Shown here: positions 23,951-33,303 of the stretch, piece after piece
How positions within the stretch are numbered: position 1 is the first letter of the stretch
Layout: the number at the start of each line of letters is the position of its first letter
NCBI RefSeq assembly: GCF_004331455.1
Contig: NZ_SJJR01000001.1
Span: 186,001-250,000 of the forward strand
Origin: Micromonospora zingiberis
GTDB lineage: Bacteria > Actinomycetota > Actinomycetes > Mycobacteriales > Micromonosporaceae
Direction of reading: 5' to 3'
DNA length: 64,000 nucleotides
Program-made: the position numbers and the translations under genes
Notes under the pieces: model-generated
Database searches by the model: none
Told to the model about the DNA's origin: nothing
What the model saw: only the letters and a program-made list of their open reading frames with translations

Positions 23951-26299
23951 ATGCCGTACCGACCGCCGTTGGTGCCGTACGAGACCTTCGTCGCCGACCC
24001 GCCCGACCTGCCGATGCGGGGCCCCGACGGCGACGCCCCGGCCACGGTGGTCCGGGCCGAGTTGGCCGGCACCGACCCGCAGGGCGCGGCCTTCACGGTC
24101 ACCCTGACCGACGGCGCGACCACGGTGGTACGGATCGACGCGGCCGGCCACGGCGTGATCCGGGTACGTCTCGCCGACGAGCCCCAGGCCCGCAGCCGCT
24201 CGGCCCGCGCCGTGACGCTGGTCCACCCGCCGAATCACCCGGCCACGGTCAGCACCTACGACCGGTACGTACGGGTCAGCGCCGGCGCACTGGCCGCCGA
24301 GATCCAACTCGACCCGTGGCGGATCCGGTTCCGGCGCCCCGACGGTTCCCTGCTCGTCGAACAGGACGCGGGCACCGTCGACATCAGTGGCCGCCAGCGC
24401 ACCCTGCCGTTCGGCCGGTCCACCGCCGACGGCATGCGCGTGGCCTGGCACGAGAGCTTCGTCGCGCCGGGCGACGAGCGTTTCGTCGGCTTCGGCGAGA
24501 AGTTCACCCCGCTGGACAAGCGCGGCCAACGGGCCCTGATGTGGAACTTCGACGCCTTCGGCAGCGAGTCCGACCGGTCCCACAAGAACGTGCCGTTCTA
24601 CCTGTCCAACCGGGGCTACGGGGTGCTGGTCGACAGTGGGCTGCCGGTGCAGTTCGACGTCTGCCAGTCCACCCACAGTGCGGTGCAGATCCTGGTCCCC
24701 GACGACCTGCTGGACTACTACGTCCTGGCCGGGCCCAGCCCCGCCGAGGTGCTGGACCGTCTCGACTCGCTCACCGGCCGGCCGTACCTGCCGCCCCGTT
24801 GGGCGTTCGGCACCTGGATCTCCTCCGGCTTCTATCCGGACAGCCAGCAGCGGGTGCTCGACCGCGCCCGCCGGATCCGGCAGCGCGACATCCCCTGCGA
24901 CGTGCTGCACCTGGACTGCTACTGGCAGGTGGCCGGCACCTGGTCGGATCTGCGTTGGAACGCCGAGGCGTTCCCCGACCCGGCCGGGATGCTGCGCACC
25001 CTCGCCGAGCAGGGTTTCCGGGTCTGCCTCTGGATGAACCCGTACCTGATGACGGCGAGCCCGCTCTACGACGAGGCAGAGCGGGCCGGCTACTTCCTGC
25101 GCCGACCCGACGGCAGCACGTACGTCGCCGACGTGTGGCACGGCAACTACCCGGCCAGCGCCATCCTGGACCTCACCAACCCGCACGCCGTGCAGTGGTT
25201 CAGCCGGCTGCTGCGCCCCCTGCTGGAACAGGGCGTGGCGGTGTTCAAGACCGACTTCGCCGAGGGGGTGCCGGCCGACGCGGTGGCGCACAACGGGATG
25301 ACCGGCGTCGAACTGCACAACGTGTACGCCCTGCTGTTCAACGACGTGGTAGCCCAGGTCACCGAGGAGGTGGCCGGGCATCGTACGGTGTGGGCCCGCT
25401 CGTCGTACCTGGGTGGGCAGCGGCACAGCGCGCAGTGGAGCGGCGACGTCAACGCCACCTGGCCGGCGCTGGCCAGCACCCTGCGGGGCGGCCTGTCGCA
25501 CGGCCTGTCCGGGGTGCCCTTCTGGAGCCACGACACCGGCGGCTTCCACGGCACCCCCGACCCCGACCTGTACGTCCGCTGGTCACAGTTCGGTGCGCTG
25601 TCGCCGCTGGTGCGGCTGCACGGCACCAGCAGCCGGTTGCCGTGGGACTTCCCCGCGTCGGCGCAGCGCCACGCGGTGGCCGCGCTGCGCCTGCGCTACC
25701 GGCTGATGCCGTACCTGTGGTCGGCCGCGGTACACGCCGCGCGTACCGGCACGCCGATGATGCGCGCCCTGCTGGTCGACACCCCGGACGACCCGACGGC
25801 CTGGACCAGCGACCTGCAGTACCGGCTCGGCACCGACCTCCTGGTCGCACCGGTGGTCGACCCCGCCGGGCGCCGCGACGTCTACCTGCCGACCGGCGAC
25901 GACTGGATCGACGCGGCGACCGGCCAGCGGTACGCGGGTGGGCAGCACCTGCGGGTCACCGTGCCGCTGGCCCGGATCCCGCTGTACGTGCGCCGGGGCG
26001 CGTTGCTGCCGCTGGTCGCGCCGGGCGCCACCGTCGGCGACGGCCCGTTCCCCGAGGTGACCCTGGTCAGTTGGGGAGCCGTCGACGGCACCACCGTGGT
26101 GCACGACGTCAACGGCGACACCAGTATCGAGGCGATCCGTGACGGCCCCCAGTTGCGGGTCCGGACCCGAGGACCGTTGCGGGTGGGGCAACTGGTCCTC
26201 GCCGGGGTCGGTGACGACCACCGGCCGGGCCGGTCACTGCTGAACGGTGCGGCGGTGACCGTCGGGTCCTTCGCGGGGCTGTTCCCCGACGAGGACTGA
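23951..26299 (+). CDS. GH31 alpha-xylosidase (YicI-like)
   Basis: A 782-aa family 31 enzyme. After an N-terminal beta-sandwich (FVGFGEKFTPLDKRG motif), the barrel holds nucleophile Asp435 in VFKTDFAEGVP and acid/base Asp499 in WSGDVNATW. The KTDF-E pattern is that of YicI-type alpha-xylosidases rather than alpha-glucosidases, which usually have WxDMNE. Absence of a signal peptide suggests intracellular trimming of imported xyloglucan oligosaccharides such as isoprimeverose. It starts at ATG 23951, 165 bases from the divergent GH42 gene, with two inverted repeats between. Specificity is inferred from the motif. Confidence 0.85.
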   Translation: MPYRPPLVPYETFVADPPDLPMRGPDGDAPATVVRAELAGTDPQGAAFTVTLTDGATTVVRIDAAGHGVIRVRLADEPQARSRSARAVTLVHPPNHPATVSTYDRYVRVSAGALAAEIQLDPWRIRFRRPDGSLLVEQDAGTVDISGRQRTLPFGRSTADGMRVAWHESFVAPGDERFVGFGEKFTPLDKRGQRALMWNFDAFGSESDRSHKNVPFYLSNRGYGVLVDSGLPVQFDVCQSTHSAVQILVPDDLLDYYVLAGPSPAEVLDRLDSLTGRPYLPPRWAFGTWISSGFYPDSQQRVLDRARRIRQRDIPCDVLHLDCYWQVAGTWSDLRWNAEAFPDPAGMLRTLAEQGFRVCLWMNPYLMTASPLYDEAERAGYFLRRPDGSTYVADVWHGNYPASAILDLTNPHAVQWFSRLLRPLLEQGVAVFKTDFAEGVPADAVAHNGMTGVELHNVYALLFNDVVAQVTEEVAGHRTVWARSSYLGGQRHSAQWSGDVNATWPALASTLRGGLSHGLSGVPFWSHDTGGFHGTPDPDLYVRWSQFGALSPLVRLHGTSSRLPWDFPASAQRHAVAALRLRYRLMPYLWSAAVHAARTGTPMMRALLVDTPDDPTAWTSDLQYRLGTDLLVAPVVDPAGRRDVYLPTGDDWIDAATGQRYAGGQHLRVTVPLARIPLYVRRGALLPLVAPGATVGDGPFPEVTLVSWGAVDGTTVVHDVNGDTSIEAIRDGPQLRVRTRGPLRVGQLVLAGVGDDHRPGRSLLNGAAVTVGSFAGLFPDED

Positions 26300-26318
26300 C
26301 CGGCGCGCGTCGCGCCGG
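26300..26318 (+). terminator. Terminator after GH31
   Basis: CCGGCGCG (26300-26307) and CGCGCCGG (26311-26318) form an 8-bp stem with a three-base loop starting directly after the GH31 stop. Confidence 0.5.
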
Positions 26319-26543
26319 GTCTGGACGGAGCCGGGCGCGGCGCGCGTCGGGGCACCGGCCGCGAGTTTGCGGCACCGGGCCCCCCGACTAGTATTAGTTG
26401 GGTTTCCAATCGAATAGACCGATCGGCGACGATCCGTCCCCCGGGCGGAAGTGCCAGCGAGGCCGGCGGGCGTGCCCGGCTCCGCCACGGCGGTACGCGA
26501 TGATGGACGCGCGCCGCGACACGGCGCAGGGAGCGGGCAGATC

Positions 26544-27761
26544 GTGATCAGCATCCACAACGAGCCGCAGCCGACCGACCTCGGTGACGTGCGGGTCGCC
26601 AACCGGGCGGTGGTGTTGCGACACGTACGCCTGCACGCCCCCTGCTCCCGGGCGGACATCGCCGCCCACACCGGCCTGAACAAGGCCACCGTCTCCAGCC
26701 TGGTCAGCGAGCTGATCGAGCAGCGGCTGATCCGCGAGATCGGGCTGACCGAGAACCGGGTCGGCCGGCCGGCGACCATGCTCGTGCTCGACGGCGAGCC
26801 GTACGCCGCCCTGGGCCTACAGATCGGCGCCGACGAACTGGTGGCGGTCGCCATCGACCTGGGCGGTAACCGCCTGCTGACCTGGCGGCGGGCCTTCGCC
26901 GCCGGCACGGTCTCCCCCACCGAGACGCTACGCGCGCTGGCCGCGCTGGCCCGCCGGGCGATCGGGCGGGTCACCGCGCAGGGCCGCACCGTGCTGGGTC
27001 TCACCGTCGGCGTGCCCGGGCTGGTCGACGCCGCCGGGGCGGTGCCGTTGGCCACCGCCCTCGGCTGGCAGGAGGTTCCCGTCGCCACCGAGCTCCGCGC
27101 GGCGCTGCGGGAACCGACCTTCGCCGTCGGTGTCGACACCGTCGCCAACCTCGCCGCCCTCGCCGAGCAACGCCACGGCGGCTACGCGGGCACCGCCGAC
27201 CTGGTGCACCTGACCGGCGGCATCGCCGTCGGCGCGGGCATCATCGCGGCCGGCCGACTGCTGCGCGGCGGGCGCGGTTTCGCCGGCGAGATCGGCCATC
27301 TCTGCCTCGACCCGGCCGGCCCGGACTGCTTCTGCGGCAGCCGGGGCTGCCTGACCGCCCTGGTCGGGCTACCCGCCGTGGTACGCCGGCTGCTGCCCGA
27401 CGTCGAGGCCGACGGCCCGGTCACCGACTACCTGCCGGAGTTGCAGCGGATCGTGGCGCTGGCCCGACAGGACGACCCGGCCGTGCTGAGCGGGTTGGCC
27501 GAGACCGGCCGGCACCTCGGGCGGGGGGTGGCCGTCCTGGTCGACCTGCTCAACCCGGAGGCGGTGGTGTTGGGCGACCACCTCGCCACGTTGGCGCCCT
27601 GGCTGTTGCCGGCGGCCCGGTCCGGGCTGGCCGCGCGGGCGCACGCCCCGGGTGCCGGTGGCTGCCGGTTGGACGCCTCCATCCTGGACACCGCAGCGGC
27701 GCTGGGCGGTGCCACCGCCGCGCTGGCCACCGTCGAGGCCGGACGCCTACCGGCCCGCTGA
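26544..27761 (+). CDS. ROK family transcriptional repressor
   Basis: A 405-aa ROK regulator of typical length. The N-terminal winged helix (about residues 17-75) includes CSRADIAAHTGLNKATVSSL. The sugar-kinase-like domain carries the ROK zinc motif CLDPAGPDCFCGSRGC (about 255-270). GTG 26544 places the HTH at the usual distance; in-frame sequence further upstream is low-complexity. Its location between GH31 and GH3, and half-sites shared with the GH42/GH31 promoter, suggest a xylose- or oligosaccharide-responsive repressor. The XylR-like ligand is inference. Confidence 0.85.
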   Translation: MISIHNEPQPTDLGDVRVANRAVVLRHVRLHAPCSRADIAAHTGLNKATVSSLVSELIEQRLIREIGLTENRVGRPATMLVLDGEPYAALGLQIGADELVAVAIDLGGNRLLTWRRAFAAGTVSPTETLRALAALARRAIGRVTAQGRTVLGLTVGVPGLVDAAGAVPLATALGWQEVPVATELRAALREPTFAVGVDTVANLAALAEQRHGGYAGTADLVHLTGGIAVGAGIIAAGRLLRGGRGFAGEIGHLCLDPAGPDCFCGSRGCLTALVGLPAVVRRLLPDVEADGPVTDYLPELQRIVALARQDDPAVLSGLAETGRHLGRGVAVLVDLLNPEAVVLGDHLATLAPWLLPAARSGLAARAHAPGAGGCRLDASILDTAAALGGATAALATVEAGRLPAR

Positions 27762-27882
27762 GCCGAGCGGTAGCCGGCCGACGGGCCCGGCGCCGAGTAT
27801 TGACCGGGCCCGTCGCGGGTGCCAACCTCGAAGCGAGCCGCTCCGTTCGGGCACCCGGGGCGGCTCGCTTTCCACGGTTTGT

Positions 27883-27894
27883 CGAAGCGCTTCG
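27883..27894. promoter_or_regulatory. LacI-type operator 1 upstream of GH3
   Basis: CGAAGCGCTTCG is a perfect palindrome with the GAAGCGCTTC core typical of LacI/GalR sites. It lies 124 bases upstream of the GH3 start and 76 bases from operator 2. The LacI gene follows GH3 with a 4-base overlap. Confidence 0.75.
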
Positions 27895-27956
27895 CCAGCG
27901 TCCGGGCCGACGACCGTCATCCCACCCTGACCTGCGATGCCGCTCGGCCATCCGTC

Positions 27957-27972
27957 GTCGAAGCGCTTCGAC
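27957..27972. promoter_or_regulatory. LacI-type operator 2 upstream of GH3
   Basis: GTCGAAGCGCTTCGAC is a 16-bp perfect palindrome, sharing its 12-bp core exactly with operator 1. It sits 34 bases before the GH3 ATG, where bound repressor would block transcription. Confidence 0.8.
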
Positions 27973-28006
27973 CTTCGGCGCGCCGGGCACTGGAAGGCGA
28001 ACCACC

Positions 28007-30454
28007 ATGACCGACCGCACCATGCCCTCCCACCAGGAACGCGTCGACGCCCTGGTCGCCCAGCTGACCCTGCCGGAGAAGATCGGCCTGCTGCACCAGT
28101 GGCAGGCGCCGGTACCCCGGCTCGGCCTGCCCGGTTTCCGTACCGGCACCGAGGCGCTGCACGGTGTCGCCTGGCTCGGCCCGGCCACCGTCTTCCCTCA
28201 GGCGATCGGACTGGCCAGCAGCTGGAACCCCGAGCTGGTGCGGGCCGTCGGTGCCGCCGCCGGCGACGAGGTACGCGCCAAGCACCACGCCGACCCGCAC
28301 CAGGTCGGCCTCAACGTGTGGGCACCGGTGGTCAACCCCCTGCGGGATCCCCGCTGGGGGCGCAACGAGGAGGGCTGGTCCGAGGATCCGTGGCTGACCG
28401 GCCGGCTGGCCACCGCGTACGCCGAAGGGCTGCGCGGCGACCACCCGCAACGGCTGCGTACCGCCCCCACGGTCAAACACTTCCTCGGCTACAACAACGA
28501 GACCGACCGGGCCACCACCTCCAGCGACCTGCCGCCACGGGTGCTGCACGAGTACGAACTACCGGCGTTCCGTGCCCCCATCGCCGCTGGCGCGGCGGTC
28601 GCCGCGATGGCCTCCTACAACCTGGTCGACGGGGTGCCCGCGCACCTGAGCCCGCTGATCGAGGACGAGTTGCGCCGGTGGGCGCCGGGCGAGGTGCTGG
28701 TCGTCGGGGACGCGGACGCGGTGGGCAACCTCGCCGGCGTGCAGGGTCACCTGCCCGACCAGGTCAGCGGGTTCGCCGCCGCCCTGCGCGCCGGGATCGA
28801 CAGTTTCACCGAGGACGCCGCCGACAGCGGTCCCACCCGGCGGCGTCTGGCCGAGGCGCTGCGCCGTGGGCTGATCAGCGTGTCCGACGTGGACCGGGCG
28901 GTCCGCCGGGCGCTCACCCTCCGGCTGCGCCTGGGTGACCTGGACCCACCGGAGACCGACCCGTACGCCACGATCACCGCCGACGTGGTGAACTGCCCGG
29001 AGCATCGCGAGTTGGCCCGGGAGGCCACCCGCCAGTCCGTCGTGCTGCTGGGCAACGACGGGCTGCTCCCCCTCGCGTCGCCGCCGCGCATCGCCGTGCT
29101 CGGCCCGCTCGCCGACGCGGTGTACGAGGACTGGTACAGCGGCACCCTGCCGTACGCGGTGACCCTGCGCGACGCGCTGGCCACGCGACTGCCGCAGGTC
29201 ACCACCCATCCGGGCACCGACCGGATCGCGCTGCGGGTCGACGAGCAGTACGTCAGCTGCCCGAACAGCACCGACGGCGGCCCGCTGACCCTCGGCGCCG
29301 AGGCCGCCTGGTTCGACGTGTTCGACTGGGGGCGGGACACGGTGGCGCTACGGGCCGTCGGCAACGGCCGGCACGTCGGCGCCGACGACGACGGCCTGCT
29401 GGTCAACGACCGTCGCGGGCCGGGCGGTTGGGTGGTGCGGGAAACCTTCCAGTTCGACCCGCTGCCCGGCGGCACCGCGCTGCTGCGGCACCTGGCAACC
29501 GACCGGTACGTCACCGTGGACGCCGACGGGCGGCTGCGGGTCGACGGTGACGGGCCGCAGGCGGCCACCGCCTTCGGTATCGAACTCGGCGGGGACGGCG
29601 CGGCCGAGGCCGCCGCACTGGCCGCCGCCGCCGACGTGGCGGTGGTGGCGCTGGGCAACCATCCGATGGTCAACGGACGCGAAACCGAGGACCGCGTCGA
29701 CCTGGCCCTGCCGGCCCGGCAGGAGGCGTTGCTGCGGGCCGTACACGCCGCCAATCCGCGTACGGTGCTGGTCCTGACCAGCAGCTACCCGTACGCGGTC
29801 GGCTGGGCGCGGGAGCACCTGCCGGCGGTGCTGTGGTCCGCGCACGGTGGGCAGGAACACGGCAACGCGCTGGCCGACGTGCTGCTCGGCGTCGCCGAGC
29901 CGGGTGGCCGGCTCACCCAGACCTGGTACGCCGACGCCGCCGAACTGCCCGACCTGCTCGACTACGACGTGATCGGCGCCGACTCCACCTACCTGTACTA
30001 CCGGGGTGAGCCGCTGTACCCGTTCGGGCACGGGCTGTCCTACACCCGCTTCGACTACGCGAACCTGCGCCTGAGCGCGGCGACGGTCACCGCCGGTACG
30101 GAGATCGAGGTGAGCGTGGAGCTCACCAACAGCGGCACCCGGGCCGGCGAGGAAGTGGTGCAGCTGTACACCCGGCAGCGCCGGTCCCGGGTCAAGCAGC
30201 CGCTGCGGCAGCTGCGTGACTTCACCCGGGTCACCCTGGGCCCCGGCGAGTGCCGGACGGTCACCCTCCGGCTGCGGACCGCCGAGTTGGGCTGGTGGGA
30301 CAGCGAGCGGGGTGGCCAGGTGGTGGAGGACGCCACCCACACCGTGCTGGTCGGCCGCTCCGCCACCGATGTCCGGCTGATCGGCGCCGTGGCCGTACGC
30401 GGCGAGGCGGTGCCGACCTCGTCACGGCAGCCCAGCGCGAGCGGAGCCCGGTGA
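28007..30454 (+). CDS. GH3 beta-glycosidase (beta-xylosidase/beta-glucosidase clade)
   Basis: An 815-aa family 3 hydrolase. The first barrel holds the likely nucleophile Asp235 in VVGDADAVGN, a context closer to beta-xylosidases than to the SDW of common beta-glucosidases. An alpha/beta sandwich, a lectin/fascin-like beta-trefoil insertion (about residues 430-525, GNGRHVGADDDGLLV) and a C-terminal fibronectin-III-like domain follow. ATG 28007 has a GGAAGG site upstream and sits just past two LacI operators. Its stop overlaps the GTG of the LacI gene. With GH31 and GH42 nearby it fits xyloglucan or arabinoxylan oligosaccharide breakdown. Confidence 0.83.
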   Translation: MTDRTMPSHQERVDALVAQLTLPEKIGLLHQWQAPVPRLGLPGFRTGTEALHGVAWLGPATVFPQAIGLASSWNPELVRAVGAAAGDEVRAKHHADPHQVGLNVWAPVVNPLRDPRWGRNEEGWSEDPWLTGRLATAYAEGLRGDHPQRLRTAPTVKHFLGYNNETDRATTSSDLPPRVLHEYELPAFRAPIAAGAAVAAMASYNLVDGVPAHLSPLIEDELRRWAPGEVLVVGDADAVGNLAGVQGHLPDQVSGFAAALRAGIDSFTEDAADSGPTRRRLAEALRRGLISVSDVDRAVRRALTLRLRLGDLDPPETDPYATITADVVNCPEHRELAREATRQSVVLLGNDGLLPLASPPRIAVLGPLADAVYEDWYSGTLPYAVTLRDALATRLPQVTTHPGTDRIALRVDEQYVSCPNSTDGGPLTLGAEAAWFDVFDWGRDTVALRAVGNGRHVGADDDGLLVNDRRGPGGWVVRETFQFDPLPGGTALLRHLATDRYVTVDADGRLRVDGDGPQAATAFGIELGGDGAAEAAALAAAADVAVVALGNHPMVNGRETEDRVDLALPARQEALLRAVHAANPRTVLVLTSSYPYAVGWAREHLPAVLWSAHGGQEHGNALADVLLGVAEPGGRLTQTWYADAAELPDLLDYDVIGADSTYLYYRGEPLYPFGHGLSYTRFDYANLRLSAATVTAGTEIEVSVELTNSGTRAGEEVVQLYTRQRRSRVKQPLRQLRDFTRVTLGPGECRTVTLRLRTAELGWWDSERGGQVVEDATHTVLVGRSATDVRLIGAVAVRGEAVPTSSRQPSASGAR

Positions 30455-31488
30455 CCCGGCGTGGACGGGTCGCGTCCGGTCAGCCGACCATCGCCGACGT
30501 GGCCCGGCACGCCGGTGTGGCGGTGAGCACCGTGTCGTACGTGCTCAGCGGCAAACGCGCCATCTCCGAGCTGACCCGCAGCCGGGTGCTGGCCAGCATC
30601 CGGCTGCTCGGCTACCACCCGAACGCCGGGGCCCGGGCCCTGGCCAGCCGCCGGGCCAACGTGATCGCGTTGGTGCTGCCGCTCCGGTCGGGCATCCAGG
30701 TGCCGGTGGTGATGCAGTTCGCCACGGCCGTGGTGACCTCGGCCCGGGGCCACGACCACGACGTGCTGCTGCTCACCTCCGACGAGGGCCCGGCAGGGCT
30801 GCGCCGCATCGCCGCCGGTGCCCTGGTCGACGGGGTGCTGGTGATGGACGTGGAACTGCACGACGTGCGGGTCCCGCTGCTGCGGGAGCTGGGCCGCCCC
30901 AGCGTACTCATCGGCCTGCCCACCGACACCCGCCAGCTGACCTGTGTGGACCTGGACTTCCACCGGGCGGGTCAGCTCTGCGTGGAACACCTGGCGGGCC
31001 TCGGTCACCGGCGTCTCGCGCTGCTCGGTGCCCCGGCCGCCGTCTACGAACGGGGCACCGGGTTCGCCCACCGCACCCGCGCCGGGGTGATCGAGGCGGC
31101 GGCCCGGCACGGCGTCGACGTGGTCGCCCTGCCCTGCGAGGAGAACGCCGCCGACGTCCACCGGCGGGTGGTCGGGCTGTTCGCCCGGCATCCCGACATC
31201 TCGGCGCTGATCGTGCAGAACGAAGCGGCGGTCGGGCCGATGCAGGCGGCACTGTCCGCGTTGGGCCGCCGGGTGCCACGGGACGTGTCGGTGGTGGCGG
31301 TCTGCCCGGACCAGTTCGCCGAACATGCCAGTCCCCGGCTCACCTGTGTGCCGGTGCCCGCCGAGGAGATCGGCCGGCAGGCGGTGTCCCTGGTGATGCG
31401 CAAACTGCACGACGAACTGGTGCCGGAGGTCACGCTGCTGCCACCGCGGCTGACGGTGCGGGACAGCACGTCCAGCCCGGGCCGGTGA
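30451..31488 (+). CDS. LacI family transcriptional regulator
   Basis: A 345-aa LacI/GalR repressor. The HTH at about residues 13-32 (TIADVARHAGVAVSTVSYVL) is followed by the hinge helix NAGARALASRR and a periplasmic-binding-protein-like sensor domain. GTG 30451 overlaps the GH3 stop by four bases, so it is co-transcribed with the gene it most likely represses through the two CGAAGCGCTTCG operators. The inducer is presumably a sugar released by these hydrolases (inference). Confidence 0.88.
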   Translation: MTRRGRVASGQPTIADVARHAGVAVSTVSYVLSGKRAISELTRSRVLASIRLLGYHPNAGARALASRRANVIALVLPLRSGIQVPVVMQFATAVVTSARGHDHDVLLLTSDEGPAGLRRIAAGALVDGVLVMDVELHDVRVPLLRELGRPSVLIGLPTDTRQLTCVDLDFHRAGQLCVEHLAGLGHRRLALLGAPAAVYERGTGFAHRTRAGVIEAAARHGVDVVALPCEENAADVHRRVVGLFARHPDISALIVQNEAAVGPMQAALSALGRRVPRDVSVVAVCPDQFAEHASPRLTCVPVPAEEIGRQAVSLVMRKLHDELVPEVTLLPPRLTVRDSTSSPGR

Positions 31489-31515
31489 TCGGGCGGCCAC
31501 TAGACTTCCCGTTCG

Positions 31516-32685
31516 ATGGACGCCGAGCCCGACACCGACACCCGCCCCTGCGCCCACTGCGGACGCGACGTGCCACAACGGGCCGGCGCGGGTCGGCCGT
31601 TCCGGTACTGCCGGGACAACGACGGCGCCTGCCAGCGGGCCTCCCGCAACAGCCGGATGCGCCACCGCAACGCCCCCGGGCTGCCCGGCCAGGTGGCCCG
31701 CACCTGGGAGGCGGTGGATCGGCTCGACCAGGTCGTGCAGACGCTGACCGAGGCCCTGCACGCGGAGCTGTCCCCGGCGGGTGTGGAACGGCAGCTGGCC
31801 CAGGTGCGGGCGGAAACCGCCGGTGCCGTCGCGGCGGCGCAGACCGAACGGGACGAGGCGTTGCGGGCGGCCGAGGACGCCACCGCCCGGGCCGAACGGG
31901 ACCGCCGGCAGGCGCAGCTGGCCGTGGCGGAACGCGACGAGGCCCGCGACGACGCCGAGCGGGCCACCGCGCAGGCGGCGGCGGCCGAGGCGCGGGCCGA
32001 GCAGGCGCAGGTGGGCCGCGACGACGCCCGGCGGGCCACGGCCGCCGCCGAGGCGCTGCGGGCGCAGGCCGAAGCCGACCGGGACACCGCCCGCACGCAG
32101 TTGGCCGCGGTGCGGGCCGACCTGGACGCCGAGCGGCGGCAGGCCGCCGCGCTGGTCGCCGAACGGGACACCGCCCGCGCCGCCGCGCACCGCGCCGACC
32201 AGGCCACCACCGAGGCCACGGCACGGATCGAGCAGCTGCGGGCCGAGCTGGCGCGGTCCGGGGCGGAGCTGACGCAGCTGCGGGCCGAACTCACCCAGAC
32301 CCGTACCGAGGCCGAGCAGCTGACCGGGCAGCTCACCGAGGCCCGCGCCGAGGTCGAGCGGGTCGAGCAGGCGCGGGCGCACGCCGATGCGGAACGACAG
32401 CGGGCGCAGGCCACGGCCCGTCAGGCCAGCCTCGACCTGGCCGCCGCCATCGCCGACACCGATTCGCTGCGCGCCGACCTGGCCGCCACCGTCACCGAGG
32501 TGCACACCCTGCGCGCCGACCTGGCCGCCGCACGGGAGGCGGCAACGGCCGCCGACGGTCGGGCGGCGCAGCTGACCCGGCGGTTGGACGCGGCCGAGGC
32601 CGACCGCGACGACGCCCGCCAGCGGGTGGGTCAGCTCGCCGGTCAGGTCGCGGAGCTGGCCACCGCGCTGACCCGGGCCGGCTGA
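31516..32685 (+). CDS. Zinc-finger plus long coiled-coil protein, function unknown
   Basis: A 389-aa protein I cannot assign to a function. The N-terminus has a zinc-finger pattern with Cys12/Cys15 (CAHCG) and Cys32/Cys39 in a CRDNDGAC context. Residues about 85-385 are almost entirely alanine-, glutamate- and arginine-rich heptad sequence, with repeated blocks such as AERDEARDDAE and ERDTARAAAHRAD, predicting a very long coiled coil. There is no ATPase motif, so it is not an SMC protein. A TAGACT element (31502-31507) about nine bases before the ATG and the lack of an SD suggest leaderless transcription. Confidence 0.7.
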   Translation: MDAEPDTDTRPCAHCGRDVPQRAGAGRPFRYCRDNDGACQRASRNSRMRHRNAPGLPGQVARTWEAVDRLDQVVQTLTEALHAELSPAGVERQLAQVRAETAGAVAAAQTERDEALRAAEDATARAERDRRQAQLAVAERDEARDDAERATAQAAAAEARAEQAQVGRDDARRATAAAEALRAQAEADRDTARTQLAAVRADLDAERRQAAALVAERDTARAAAHRADQATTEATARIEQLRAELARSGAELTQLRAELTQTRTEAEQLTGQLTEARAEVERVEQARAHADAERQRAQATARQASLDLAAAIADTDSLRADLAATVTEVHTLRADLAAAREAATAADGRAAQLTRRLDAAEADRDDARQRVGQLAGQVAELATALTRAG

Positions 32686-32887
32686 GGACGGTCGGCGGCG
32701 CGGAACGCGACCACCTCGGCGCGTCACCGACCGCATCGCCCGCGGGGCAGCCCACCGGGCTACCATTTCCGCTGACGGCGGCGGTCCGCCGGAACGACCC
32801 GGCCGGGGCAGACCCCGCCGGGCGTACGCCATGGCCGGCTACCCTTGACTACGCATCCGCGGTAGCGGGCCGTCGAGGCGCGGTCGC

Positions 32888-32915
32888 GGGAATGGCCCGA
32901 CAGTGGCGGACCGTT
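32888..32915 (+). promoter_or_regulatory. Candidate sigma-R-type promoter of rbpA
   Basis: GGGAAT (32888-32893) and GTT (32913-32915) are separated by 19 bases, close to the GGAAT-N18/19-GTT consensus of thiol-stress sigma factor SigR in Streptomyces, where rbpA is a known SigR target. The elements are seen; use by a SigR homologue is inference. The rest of the 271-base gap before rbpA has no convincing gene. Confidence 0.6.
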
Positions 32916-32956
32916 ACACCGACAGGACCAGCACCACCGAAGAGGGGAAGTCGATC

Positions 32957-33298
32957 ATGGGCGAGCGTATGCTGCGCGGTAGCCGACTGGGCGCGGTCAG
33001 CTACGAATCCGATCGCAACACGGAGCTCGCGCCGCGGCAGACCCGCGAGTACCTGTGCGCCAAGGGCCACCAGTTCGAGGTGCCGTTCGCCGTCGACGCC
33101 GAGGTGCCCACCACCTGGGAATGCAAGTTCGACGGCAGCGTGGCCCGGCTGGTCGACGGCACCGAGCCGGAGCAGAAGAAGGCCAAGCCGCCGCGTACCC
33201 ACTGGGACATGCTGCTGGAGCGGCGTTCGATCGCCGAGCTGGAGGACATCCTCGCCGAGCGGCTGCAGGAGGTTCGCACCCGCCGCGGTCGCGCCTGA
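32957..33298 (+). CDS. rbpA: RNA polymerase-binding protein RbpA
   Basis: A 113-aa actinobacterial transcription factor that binds the principal sigma factor and RNA polymerase and stabilises the open promoter complex. All parts are visible: N-terminal tail, core domain with AKGHQFEVPF, basic linker (EQKKAKPPRTHWDML) and the C-terminal sigma-interaction domain (ERRSIAELEDILAERL). The second zinc-type half has a single WECKFDG. ATG 32957 was preferred because AGAGGGGAAG lies six bases upstream and the length matches known RbpA; an in-frame start 18 codons earlier would run into the promoter. Confidence 0.95.
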   Translation: MGERMLRGSRLGAVSYESDRNTELAPRQTREYLCAKGHQFEVPFAVDAEVPTTWECKFDGSVARLVDGTEPEQKKAKPPRTHWDMLLERRSIAELEDILAERLQEVRTRRGRA

Positions 33299-33303
33299 CA
33301 CAC

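Noticed and set aside
31516..32685. SMC-like ATPase reading of the coiled-coil protein
   Set aside because: No Walker A, signature or Walker B motif is visible; only a zinc finger and heptad-rich sequence.
32903..32956. Longer RbpA starting 18 codons upstream
   Set aside because: It would begin within the candidate SigR promoter, while ATG 32957 has a well-placed SD and the normal RbpA length.
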